The position numbers and the translations under genes are program-made. DNA of 29,050 bases from Peronospora farinosa (lineage: Eukaryota > Oomycota > Peronosporomycetes > Peronosporales > Peronosporaceae): the NCBI GenBank assembly GCA_947646735.1, contig CANTFK010000488.1:1-29050 (forward strand). Direction: 5' to 3'. Shown here one piece after another: positions 1-8,905 of the stretch (positions are counted from its first letter, which is position 1; every line of letters begins with the position of its first letter). Under the pieces are notes generated by a model. It was not told where the DNA came from. It ran no database searches and worked only from the letters and a program-made list of their open reading frames with translations.

Positions 1-1
1 C

Positions 2-75
2 GAAGGTTTCAAAGAGGTCCCGTAGTAGAGTCTGCAAAACCGACGACGCAGGCTCACAAAACAACTCGCAAGACC
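2..75 (+). pseudogene. Eroded fragment resembling the LTA4H-type M1 peptidase gene
   Basis: Bases 16-45 align with bases 6535-6567 of the intact M1 peptidase gene in this window: 27 of 33 alignment columns are identical, with two small gaps. In the intact gene this stretch encodes a Gly-Pro-Arg-Ser-Arg-Val-Trp-Ala-Glu-Pro stretch. In the fragment the gaps break the reading frame. It may be the tail of a dead paralogue that continues to the left of the window. The match is short, so chance similarity is not excluded. Confidence 0.35.
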
Positions 76-247
76 TGTGAGGGTAACGGAACCGTCGCCT
101 TTGACAGTTTACATCATAAGCGTGAGGCTAATGCGTTCCTCCAAGCTTGGACCGCATTTATTCTCATCGTTTATAACGTTAAGCGTGATGCTTGGTTTCA
201 ATAAATTACTGCTAATTGCAATAAATTTGAAAAATGAAGTATATCCG

Positions 248-620
248 GTGCACCCTATCGCTTGCATCGGCTGTCAAGAGAGGATAGACTGATATGCCTC
301 TCTTGGGGCGGCTATTGCCCGGGGTGCGCGAGCACTTCATCAAGAGCGCTTAAAGAGACAAAAATACTCTGTAATCCTTGGTGGAGAGCTCGCATCTCTT
401 CTGAGATGCGCGAAGGGATTGCTACTTTGCAATCCCTCTACGAGCGCGCTGGCCGCTCGATTTCCGATGGTCCCTCTTCACCATCGGATGTGCCTTGTCG
501 TACTGCTCGACAAGGCCAAGAACGTCAGCCATCTGTTGGGCTTGAGGTTCCTACCTATTCATCGAAGGTGGATATCCGCGCCAGCAGAAGAGATAAATCG
601 TCCGACGTCCCTTACGTCAC
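248..620. repeat. Dispersed repeat A, copy 1
   Basis: This segment matches 4707-5080 in the same orientation, at clearly diverged but recognisable identity. Landmarks in both copies include TTGCATCGG followed by TGTCAAGAGAG, then TCGCATCTC-TCTGAGATG, CGAGCGCGCTGG-CGCTCG and, at the far end, CGTCCGACGTCCCT. In copy 2, repeat A runs directly into repeat B. Here the two are separated by about 1.5 kb that contains the gag remains. No reading frame is conserved between the copies. Confidence 0.7.
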
Positions 621-853
621 GGTGATATAGCAAGCGCTCCACAAGGAAGCGCTTCCCACCGTGCGGGCCCACCAGCGGATGCGTGGTGGAGGAAACACTT
701 TGTCCAATTCTTCCATCGAAATTTTTTACTGAGTTAGACGGGTTTGCCCTTGTACCTCATGAGATACGTCGTGATATTGATCACGAGCGGGATAAGCGTT
801 ACCACTTAGAGGACATTGTGCGACAGCTTGGGTTTGACCATGAGAAGCCTCGG

Positions 854-1438
854 TCAAAAAATACTGTTCCACTGTTGGAAAATGAACAGCGGCTTCATTC
901 TCTGAGTAACGAGCTGGTGACAGATCGTCAAGATATCTTGAAGTATAATGGACGATCTCGTCTCTAAACGACCAGGTATCGAACCTCGATCAAGTGATTC
1001 TAGTTTAAAGCGGAGCAGGTGGGTCTTGAAGGGACCATCCGTCAGAACCTTAATAAACACAGTTACTTGCGTGGGTTCATTGATTGAGGAAAGCACGATA
1101 CAACTAACAAGGTATCGAACGTGCTGGGCTTAATCGTTTATATCACGCTTAGCCTGTCTCAGATAGAGGAGATTAGCCCTGAATTCGGCGCGAGGCGTTT
1201 CAAATGTGTGTTTGATCGGCGCGTTGAAGACATCATACAATGAGAAAACGTATGGGTCATGCAACTTGAGCCCTAATGCCCAAGATTTGGAATGTCCTGA
1301 TACTTTCGACATGGCGAACTTGACCTTCATCACATCGTCATTGATGCGACGGACCTCAATCGCATCGTCGAGATCGACGAACCATCTCAACAAGGAGCCG
1401 CTTGCGACTGCCTTGTACTTGAAAAGATCTATCTTCAT
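854..1438 (-). mobile_element. Gypsy-type gag remnant, frameshifted
   Basis: Read on the minus strand, 1438-1130 encodes about 100 residues typical of the retrotransposon gag domain of oomycete Gypsy elements. It contains a Leu-Arg-Trp-Phe-Val-Asp-Leu-Asp-Asp segment, a Lys-Val-Lys-Phe-Ala-Met-Ser segment, and Trp-Ala-Leu-Gly-Leu-Lys-Leu-His-Asp-Pro. After a stop at about 1130, a second frame (1096-854) continues with a segment like the gag C-terminal part (Leu-Thr-Asp-Gly-Pro-Phe-Lys-Thr-His). Upstream, 1500-1620 encodes Gln-rich sequence consistent with a gag N-terminus. The gene is therefore broken and pol is missing. Confidence 0.75.
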
Positions 1439-2158
1439 GGACTCGGGTCAACGTATACGCGTCGACCCGGCAGTAGGAGCACTATCCTGCTGTTGTCGTA
1501 ACAGTTCAAGTTGTTGAGCACCCTGCTGCATCAACAAGTCAGCTTGTCGAGCGCCTTGCTCTCTCAACAAGTCTACCTGTTGAGAACCTTGCTCCTGTAG
1601 CAAGGTGATATTCTTTACAACTTCTTTAATCTCATGTTAAATGAACTTTTCGATGGTTGCATGTTGTTTCTCTTCACTATGAGATAGCAACATAGCACCA
1701 ACGGCAGGGTTGACAATGGTTTAAGTATACGCTGAACCACATTCCATTCGAAATCACTCAAATGGAAAAAGTCATCACGCGTTTCGTTATGACGCTCTTC
1801 ATCCGCTGGTTACATAGCGAATGGTACGGTGGTCGTTGAATGGACCACGAAATGCTACCAGGTGTAATGGGGCACCCCCCAAATATACTGATAACAATAT
1901 AGTCTACCTTCACTGATGACAGTGAAAGCAGGTGCCTCAAAACCTCACGCACGCGGGCGGAGGCAGAGGAAGCTATACGACTAAGTGACACACTTACTTG
2001 TAAGAAATATTACATTCCAATGCTTTATTTATTTTAGCCCAAGAGTTTGCTAAGAATTGTATTTGATATAGTTAAATTATCTAATAAAGTAATCTCTTAT
2101 GAACTTGTATTAGCTATATTTAACTACAACTATGTACGTTGACAACTTACTTTCCATT

Positions 2159-2366
2159 CATTGCGCACGTCTAATGGTCATTGGCCAGCGCCCTGGTTGA
2201 TATAATGGCCTATATCAACCAGTTAGAGGGCTTCTTCAACTTCAAGGAGATGCAAGGACAATATTATAAGATAATAGAATATTGTCAAATATTATGAGCT
2301 ATATAATTACTATAATTGACACGTCATATAAGTGTCAATACTATGTAACGAGCTCACCTTGTTACA
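2159..2366. repeat. Dispersed repeat B, copy 1, ending in a TGTAAC/GTTACA palindrome
   Basis: It matches about 5075-5283 in the same orientation. Shared landmarks are a CATTGGYCAGCGC motif, a TATATCARCCAGT motif, and an AT-rich stretch ending in a direct repeat around TGTCAA or GCCAAT. Bases 2344-2366 form an inverted repeat, TGTAAC to GTTACA, which is a common LTR terminus. On the minus strand this would place an LTR start just upstream of the gag remnant, so this is probably part of a 5' LTR. That reading is an inference. Confidence 0.55.
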
Positions 2367-3077
2367 TCTTTATGTTTTCGATGTTTCCTATCTTTAACGC
2401 CTGGATAGATTAAAAGGAAAATGCCGACTCTATTGGCCTTTTATACTTTGAGTTTAGAAGCTGGGATAATATTAGGTCTTGAGCAAATTCAAAATTAAAA
2501 TCGGCTTCGCCGATTCATCTAGAGCTCTCATCAGATCAAGGTCAATAGTTATGCGTCTTGATCCTTTACAAAATTTGAAAGCTTCATTCACTGAGTTCGT
2601 TTCGCTGTCGAGTGCAGTTCACATGTTGAATTCAGGAAGACCGGTTACTTCTTGTAATTAATGTGGCATGCCAAGTTTTAGATGATGAAAACTACTACGC
2701 GGTGTGCGACCACGCTGAACCCACTGCTCGATACGATAGGTGTAGAGACTCTCAACCGTGTCCCCACATTTGGCTGAGCTTTTTGCTTGAACTATGATCG
2801 TGTCCATTTCACCTTCAATTCACATGCATTAACTATAGTAACGAACACTACTCTGGACACATCTACGTGGTGTTCCTCGACGAGAATTTTCCACAAGGTA
2901 AACGTTAAACACGGTAAGCTTTGGGTATATTACATGGGTTGTTGAGCTGCAGAGACTTCAAAGGCACCTTAGAAGTTTTTTGTTTCTTAAACAACAGCCA
3001 CCATTGCGTTCAAATTTTTGTCCTGATCTTGGAGTAGATCGTTGATTAAAAACTTTGACGCAGTCTGGTAAAGAAGG

Positions 3078-3374
3078 CTAACTACGGTTTTTCCCGAAAG
3101 GCTTTTCAAGATTTTCAAATTCCGTGGGAGCAGAACATAGTCTTTTCACTTCACAAGTGCTGGATATCGTCACGCCCGCGGCCGGCCTCAAATACCTTTT
3201 CTTTCCCGAGGCAGGAGGTGTCAGATCCACATGCAATGCATCCGATGCCTGCAAGGTACGTAGGGCGTCATCTGATAGCAGATCTGCCGTCGCCATTCCC
3301 ATGGTATAGCGAACGACGATCCTGATAACAAAAAGCACTATGACAAGCAAGATTTTGTTGAGCTTAACCGGCAT
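3078..3374 (-). CDS. Candidate secreted RXLR effector, short and probably truncated
   Basis: It encodes 98 residues. The start is a basic stretch (residues 3-7) followed by a hydrophobic run (8-21) and small residues ending near Ala30, which would fit a cleaved signal peptide. Two Arg residues (18 and 22) inside the run are unusual. An Arg-Tyr-Leu-Arg tetrad lies at residues 60-63, in the usual window for the RXLR translocation motif. No clear EER follows. The C-terminus is short, with no WY-type domain. The promoter element at 3408-3423 lies 45 nt upstream of the ATG. Known RXLR proteins are delivered into host plant cells. Here only motif order and promoter support the call. A second open frame continues past the break (see findings), so this may be a recent pseudogene. 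The surroundings are repeat-rich. Confidence 0.6.
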   Translation of the reverse strand: MPVKLNKILLVIVLFVIRIVVRYTMGMATADLLSDDALRTLQASDALHVDLTPPASGKKRYLRPAAGVTISSTCEVKRLCSAPTEFENLEKPFGKNRS

Positions 3375-3407
3375 TGTCGAGAATTAAGCTTCCTGGAGGA
3401 TTAAAGC

Positions 3408-3423
3408 AAAATGGAGAATGGGG
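3408..3423 (-). promoter_or_regulatory. Oomycete Inr-FPR core promoter of the RXLR candidate
   Basis: The minus strand reads CCCCATTCTCCATTTT, matching 14 of 16 positions of GCTCATTYYNCAWTTT. The expected transcription start is the A at 3419, 45 nt upstream of the ATG at 3374. Confidence 0.75.
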
Positions 3424-3692
3424 GAGCTTGTAAGACCTCATCCAGGGACGGATCAGATGCCAAAAATATTGGTCGGTTGAGAGTAGCTCGAATATGCAAG
3501 AATGCTTCATGTTCATTTTCATTGGCACCATCCTAAAAATGCAAACAATCCCGTACTTTTTCACAAGATCAAATATGAATATGTGTTTGGTACTGGCTAT
3601 AATAGCTAGCAATTTGCTCGTAACTCAATTTACTATACCATGTTCTGAATTGCGCATTTTTATGCGGCGGATGGTGTTGAATGGTGAAACGT

Positions 3693-3765
3693 GTCAGTGT
3701 CGTCTAATGGTTAGGACGAGAGCTTCACACGCTCGAGATCGAGGGTTCGATCCCCTCCTCTGATA
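3693..3765 (+). tRNA. tRNA-Val: tRNA-Val (anticodon CAC)
   Basis: A full cloverleaf can be folded. The acceptor stem pairs 3693-3699 with 3758-3764 (one G-U and one T-T mismatch). There is a three-pair D stem (3702-3704 with 3715-3717), an anticodon stem 3719-3723 with 3731-3735 (outermost A-G mismatch), anticodon CAC at 3726-3728, a five-base variable loop, and a perfect five-pair T stem (3741-3745 with 3753-3757) with loop TTCGATC. A TTTT run begins six bases downstream. No intron. The mismatches suggest mild decay or simply lineage variation. Confidence 0.85.
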
Positions 3766-3770
3766 TCTCC

Positions 3771-3774
3771 TTTT
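3771..3774 (+). terminator. Pol III terminator after tRNA-Val
   Basis: A TTTT run lies six bases after the tRNA discriminator base, with a second TTTT a few bases further on. Confidence 0.6.
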
Positions 3775-4032
3775 CTCCTTTTGCCTCTCTCTTTCGTGTC
3801 TATTGCGGCTAGATAGAGACGTGCAGACGCGCTTTCTGCAGCCTTCTCGGCAACACGCCTATACTTACTAATACGTCTTGAAACTTTTGGATTTATATAA
3901 GTTTGAACAACAAGCGCTTTCCTTTCCCAGAAGATCCACTATATTAATCAGTCACTAGTGTGGCCAGTCACACTTAAGAAGTGTACGGGAGCACCCCGTT
4001 AGTGATGTGGATGAACAGGATGCGTACCGACA

Positions 4033-4530
4033 GTGCCACAGTGGATGCCGTTGAGACTTCAAAACCTAAAGCAGAAGACGATCATGCGTCTGATGCTGGC
4101 AACTATTCAGTCGTCTAACCTTGCGGGTTCACGTGGCTCGATGCCACGTGAGGGTAGTGACCTAGAGTTAAAGGTCCACTTCTCTGCCGAGTTGGATGAT
4201 GCATCCGAAATGTACTGCTTCTCTAAGCTTGCCAGAGGATGTGACTCCCAAACAAAGGGCCGTGACGGTCTGAGTGAATTAAACCACCCAGATGTTTTCG
4301 GGTCGTCTGATAAATCAGACAACTCGTTTTTTGAGCCAAATTTTTCTAGTTCGGTAAGGCGATGACGGTATTTGTACTGACATCACAAGGAAGGATAGAG
4401 ACCGCGGTCTATTGCGTGTCGATTCTATAAATCAAGCCGTGGATGTCGTCACAGCATTTACTGGATCGCTCCCAGCGATCGCGACCGAATTTGGTTATTC
4501 GACCGGCCTTAACGCCAGTGCAAAAGGTTA
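4033..4530 (+). pseudogene. Decayed coding stretch of unknown (probably transposon) origin
   Basis: One frame is open from 4033 (GTG) to 4365, and the next frame then stays open from about 4363 to 4530. The second part, around residues reading Ala-Val-Asp-Val-Val-Thr-Ala-Phe-Thr-Gly-Ser-Leu-Pro, looks like real protein, with no low complexity. The two parts overlap by only a few bases, as expected of one frame broken by a small indel. I do not recognise the product. Its place next to repeat A copy 2 suggests it belongs to a mobile element. Confidence 0.35.
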
Positions 4531-4706
4531 GCGCACTTAGTCAGAACTTTACATTGAAGTCTTGTTAAACATAAATGAGTACAGCGGGAAGAACAAAGGT
4601 GATACAGACCTAAAACGCGTTTGTACACAACGTGGAGTCGTTGGTCGCGAAACGGCTTGAAAATTTGCTGTAATACGCAGTAAGTCTTAGAAGAGGTCTC
4701 CAAACG

Positions 4707-5080
4707 GGGCACGCTATCAATTGCATCGGTTGTCAAGAGAGACTGGGTTACCATGCTTCTCTTGGGCGACTCGTGTCAGGATTGTACTAACAACTTGAAT
4801 CGAGAGTTCGAGGAGGCCTTACCTCCCTAATGAGCCCGGTGACGAGTTCGCATCTCCTCTGAGATGTATGAAGAAATTACCAATTTATAATCCCTTTACG
4901 AGCGCGCTGGGCGCTCGCTTCCGATGCCCCTCTCGTGCCATTGAAGCGTCTCCTCATACTACTCAACGAGGCCAAAAATATTCGCCAGCAGTTAGTGCGA
5001 GATTCCCAGCTGTCCGCGGAAGGCGAATAGCCGTGAACCGAACGAGGCAACTCGTCCGACGTCCCTCGACTCATTACGTG
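4707..5080. repeat. Dispersed repeat A, copy 2
   Basis: This is the partner of 248-620. It continues without a gap into repeat B copy 2. This A-B order without an insert may be the ancestral arrangement, or it may be the product of a deletion. Confidence 0.7.
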
Positions 5081-5283
5081 CGTCCATTCTTCATTGGTCA
5101 GCGCGTTGGCAGATATCATTGCCTATATCAGCCAGTAGGAAAAGGGCATCTCCAACTTAAACAAGATACAACGACAATTCTTGTGCGATAATATTGCTTA
5201 ATATAATTTGCTAAGTTAATATTTCACATTGGCGTCTAATGTGAATGCCAATGTTAGGTAATGGGGTCACCCCGATAGAACCT
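5081..5283. repeat. Dispersed repeat B, copy 2
   Basis: This is the partner of 2159-2366. Its far end (GGTAATGGGGTCACCCC, about 5256-5272) corresponds to the palindromic end of copy 1 but is more diverged. Confidence 0.6.
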
Positions 5284-5861
5284 TCGCTGGCGATCATCAA
5301 TAAAAAAGATTTGTCGAACATATTAGATCCACACCTTCAATAAGAAGCATAACTCTGTACGATCGTTAGCTGTTTGTTCTTTACTCACGGCATGCTGGTG
5401 CACTTTCGGATACAATAAGGCTGGAGCTTGTACTGCTAAAAACACTAATTACAGTATAAAAGTCTATGTATTAGCCGATTATGTGTTTACTTCATTTTTA
5501 GAGGCCAAATCATTTATTTGCGGCAATTAAATCTTGTATAATTAATAGCCTGGAACGTCAATTCTGTTTGTTATCGCGTATGTGAATGATAAAGAGCGAT
5601 CAGATCGTCAATTAAGTCCTCATGATTACACAATATCATCAATATGCTTTTACTAGAACAACATCAGTCTGCTCGTGTACTGTATGTGAATGATAGAAAC
5701 AATCTATATCAGAATGCAAAAAGAAAACATCAGCCACCTTTCTGTTATAATTGACCTCTTACAATGAATACTACCTCTATCCTATAATATAATGTTATAT
5801 TCAATATAACCTCTTTCTTCTGTAACTAAATGTACCCAATTGTATCCATCGATCCTTTTTC
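5284..5861. other. AT-rich intergenic spacer
   Basis: No coding frame or repeat is recognisable in these 578 bases. The last 100 bases are strongly AT-rich and lead into the promoter of the M1 peptidase. Confidence 0.6.
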
Positions 5862-5877
5862 CCTCATTTGTCAATTT
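5862..5877 (+). promoter_or_regulatory. Oomycete Inr-FPR core promoter of the M1 peptidase
   Basis: The sequence CCTCATTTGTCAATTT matches 14 of the 16 positions of GCTCATTYYNCAWTTT. The predicted transcription start (A5866) is downstream of the ATG at 5830 and 18 nt upstream of the ATG at 5884, so it decides the start codon. Confidence 0.8.
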
Positions 5878-5883
5878 TCTCCC

Positions 5884-7902
5884 ATGGCTCAAATTCGCCC
5901 TCTCAAGTCTCATTCGTACTCAAATTTGGATGAAGTGACATTCACTCACCTGAATTGGGTCCTTGCACTGGATTTTACGACCCAACAGCTCATAGGTTCT
6001 GCCGAGTATACCTTCCATCATACATCTACTTCATCCTCTGCTCTTGTGGTCTTAGATACGCACCATTTGAACATATTCAAGGCTTATGTCGATGACAAGG
6101 AGACAACGACCTTCACTCTTGCCGACCCCGTGCACCCCGTTTTTGGACGAGCCCTAATCGTCACGGTCCCGTCTCATGCTACCAAACTTCGTGTGGACTA
6201 CACGACCTCTGCCGCTTCCAGTGGGTTACAATGGCTTAGTAAAGAGCTTACAGCGGGGAAGACACATCCCTATTTGTTTACACAATGTCAAGCCATTCAT
6301 GCACGTACAATTATACCGTGTCCGGATACCCCAGCTTGTAAATTTACGTATACTGCAACGGTGACTGTTCCTGATTGGTGCACGTGTCTGATGAGTGCAA
6401 TTGCTGTTCCAGGAGAAGAAAAGAGGGATGTTTCTAGTAAAAACGAGACGTACCAAGTCTCTTTTCATCAATCTGTTCCCATTCCTTCCTATTTACTAGC
6501 AATTGTTGCTGGTAAATTAGAAAGTGTTGATCTTGGACCTCGTAGTCGAGTCTGGGCAGAACCGACGGTAGTGACAAAAGCTGCTCATGAGTTTGCACAG
6601 ACGGAAGCTTTTTTGCAACATGCTGAAGACATTACAGGACAAGAATATGTTTGGAAACGATACGATCTTGTTTGTCTCCCCCCTTCGTTCCCATACGGAG
6701 GAATGGAGAATCCGTGCTTGACATTTGTAACACCAACTTTACTAGCAGGCGATCGTTCTCTTGCTGATGTCGTGGCTCACGAGATTTCCCACTCGTGGAC
6801 GGGAAATCTCGTCACGAATCGATCGTGGACGGACTTTTGGCTCAATGAAGGCTGGACAATGTGGCTCGAACGCAAAATACAGACTCGTATTGCGCAGGAT
6901 CCAAAGGCCTACGATCTCAAGGCTGCAATTGGTTTGCGTGACCTTGTGGAAGCGGTGGAAGAATTTGGACCCATGCACCCTTTTACGGCACTGGTACCTA
7001 ATACGGACGGCATTGACCCTGATGAGATCTTTTCGTCGATCCCGTATGAAAAGGGGTTTAACTTTTTGCATTACCTGTCAACGGTAGTTGGAGGTCATCA
7101 AGTGTTTGACAAATTTGCGCAGGCGTACATTCAAGAGTTCAAGTACAAGACAATCACGTCAGGTGAATTCCGTGCATTTTTCGAAAAGTACTTTGCGGAA
7201 CAGAAAGAAGCATTGAGCAAAATTGATTGGGAAACGTGGTATCATGCGCCTGGCATGCCGCCTGTTGCAAACAAGTTTGACACGACTCTTACTAGCCAAG
7301 CGACGAATCTAGGCGAACAGATGACTGCAAACAGTGACTCAGACACGTGGACGAGCGTCAGTCAGGATGTGCTAAAGAAGTGGCCGGCCACTCTGTGGAT
7401 TTTGCTACTAGACACGTTATTGTTGAAGCAGCAAGACGTGACGTTTACGGCTGCGCATCTAGATGTGATCGATTCCTTCACACACCATCACCTGACTACT
7501 ACGCACAATTCAGAGCTTCGATTCCGCTGGTACACGTTATCTCTTCGCTCGGGCGACTTGCGTGTGCTTGACAGGACTGTCGAGATGCTTAAGGAACAGG
7601 GCCGTATGAAGTTTGTACGTCCGCTCTTCCGAGACCTATGCACTGCCCTGGGTGCTGCCCAGGCTGAGGCCATCTTTGCGGATTGCAAGAACTTGTACCA
7701 CCCGATTGCAGCTAAGATGATCCAGCGGGACATTGAGAACAGTATCGCGAAGTCTAAAAGCAGCAAGATGAAGTTCGCGTCGCCGACGACGCCAAGTGCT
7801 CTGGCGCAATGGCTGGGTGTGTCGGACGAGGTTGTGAATTACACCGCTGTCGCAGCTACCGTTGCGGTGGTGGCACTAATTGTCATGTCTCGCCGTCAAT
7901 AA
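5884..7902 (+). CDS. LTA4H: Leukotriene A4 hydrolase-type M1 aminopeptidase with C-terminal membrane anchor
   Basis: This is a single-exon zinc metallopeptidase of 672 residues. From the start at 5884 it shows the GGMEN substrate-anchoring motif (272-276), the zinc site HEISH (299-303) with the third ligand Glu322 in Asn-Glu-Gly-Trp, and the catalytic Tyr388 in Pro-Tyr-Glu-Lys-Gly. Near the C-terminus a Gly-Arg-Met-Lys-Phe-Val-Arg-Pro-Leu-Phe segment is typical of the LTA4H subfamily's helical domain. Family members trim N-terminal residues from small peptides, and animal LTA4H also hydrolyses an epoxide. The frame is open up to an ATG at 5830, but that lies upstream of the predicted transcription start. 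Unlike the cytosolic family members (about 610 residues), this protein has an extra tail ending in a hydrophobic segment (about 653-668) followed by Ser-Arg-Arg-Gln, which suggests a tail anchor. Confidence 0.92.
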   Translation: MAQIRPLKSHSYSNLDEVTFTHLNWVLALDFTTQQLIGSAEYTFHHTSTSSSALVVLDTHHLNIFKAYVDDKETTTFTLADPVHPVFGRALIVTVPSHATKLRVDYTTSAASSGLQWLSKELTAGKTHPYLFTQCQAIHARTIIPCPDTPACKFTYTATVTVPDWCTCLMSAIAVPGEEKRDVSSKNETYQVSFHQSVPIPSYLLAIVAGKLESVDLGPRSRVWAEPTVVTKAAHEFAQTEAFLQHAEDITGQEYVWKRYDLVCLPPSFPYGGMENPCLTFVTPTLLAGDRSLADVVAHEISHSWTGNLVTNRSWTDFWLNEGWTMWLERKIQTRIAQDPKAYDLKAAIGLRDLVEAVEEFGPMHPFTALVPNTDGIDPDEIFSSIPYEKGFNFLHYLSTVVGGHQVFDKFAQAYIQEFKYKTITSGEFRAFFEKYFAEQKEALSKIDWETWYHAPGMPPVANKFDTTLTSQATNLGEQMTANSDSDTWTSVSQDVLKKWPATLWILLLDTLLLKQQDVTFTAAHLDVIDSFTHHHLTTTHNSELRFRWYTLSLRSGDLRVLDRTVEMLKEQGRMKFVRPLFRDLCTALGAAQAEAIFADCKNLYHPIAAKMIQRDIENSIAKSKSSKMKFASPTTPSALAQWLGVSDEVVNYTAVAATVAVVALIVMSRRQ

Positions 7903-8905
7903 GTGAGTACGAGGGCGCACTAATTCCGAATGATTGGTGGTCAGAACAAGCTGGATTGAATGAAGAAGCAGCGAGGGTAAACTGAGTGATGATTGCAGCC
8001 AGGAATCGTAGCATGAAATGTAGGAAGAATTTTGCAAGCTGAAATTGTTTCATTCTGATGCAGATATTCGCTGGCATCTGTGCAAGTGCAAGAACCCACG
8101 CTCATCTTCATCGTAACAGATGCTGGAATCGCATCCATCTCGTCGTTCTTGTTGGGCTTTCAAGCAAACAAATCTCATGGATCTCTTTTCATGTCAAATA
8201 CGCGGCATTTCGCTGAGATGTTCTTGAAGAAGACGTTAAAAACCTTAGCCACCTATATCTTGAAGTACTATTTTTCGCTATAGTTTCGCTGTAACATGGG
8301 ATGCAGCAGAACTCAAGTAATGGCCGCCTCTAAACACCTGATAGAAAAAAACGCTGCAATCTGAAGCGAAGATATGTCTCGCCCATAATAGACAATTGCT
8401 GCAAATTTTGCACCATTGTTTGATTTTGATCAGGCCAGAGTCTGGGTAGCACTAGTAATACTTTGCAGTAGAAGACATTGGTTGAGAGAATTGACAGGCT
8501 GCACTAAAAGCTGATGTGATCAACATGTACTCAACTCTACTCCAAGTAGTGATGGCAAGACAACCATCCGTGAGTCAACAGATATGGGCATCGCGTGTTA
8601 AGCAGTGGATTGAAATAGACGTAGGCCACGCGATCCTCCCATTTATACTGGACGAACTCCATGCGCTACATGTCGTTTCTTTGCGGCCTCGCAGTACGTT
8701 GGCCTCTGAAACTTATCAACGGGCTCAGCGTTTCAGCTTCTCCCATCACGCGTCGATAGTTTACTTTCGGACACACCATGTCTCATTGAAAGCTGTTTCA
8801 TATAAGCTGTTAGACACTTATACTTTTGCAGTCACCTCCATCAATTGCATACACGACTTTGTAAACATTTGCTACGACCCTCGTACTGTTGTTTGTCCAT
8901 TTACC
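7903..8905. other. Intergenic region, no supported gene
   Basis: No convincing gene is visible. The reading frame of the next gene stays open upstream as far as a GTG at 8516 (first ATG 8525). This stretch lacks the Cys/His repeat composition of the protein, so I treat it as 5' flank. Confidence 0.5.

Larger units (their letters stand above)
245..5283. mobile_element. Region of decayed LTR-retrotransposon material
   Basis: Most of this stretch reads as transposon debris: gag-like remains on the minus strand (about 854-1438), two pairs of diverged repeats, and a palindromic TGTAAC...GTTACA motif of the kind that often begins LTRs. No reverse transcriptase, integrase or intact LTR pair is visible. 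The candidate effector (3078-3374) and the tRNA (3693-3765) lie inside it. Boundaries are approximate and several elements may be nested. Confidence 0.55.

Noticed and set aside
5830..5883. N-terminal extension of the M1 peptidase
   Set aside because: It lies upstream of the predicted transcription start at 5866, and the core promoter element would sit inside it.
8516..8905. Upstream extension of the Cys/His repeat gene
   Set aside because: The frame is open, but it begins with GTG, its composition is unlike the rest, and an initiator-like site lies just before ATG 8906. A longer first exon is not fully excluded.
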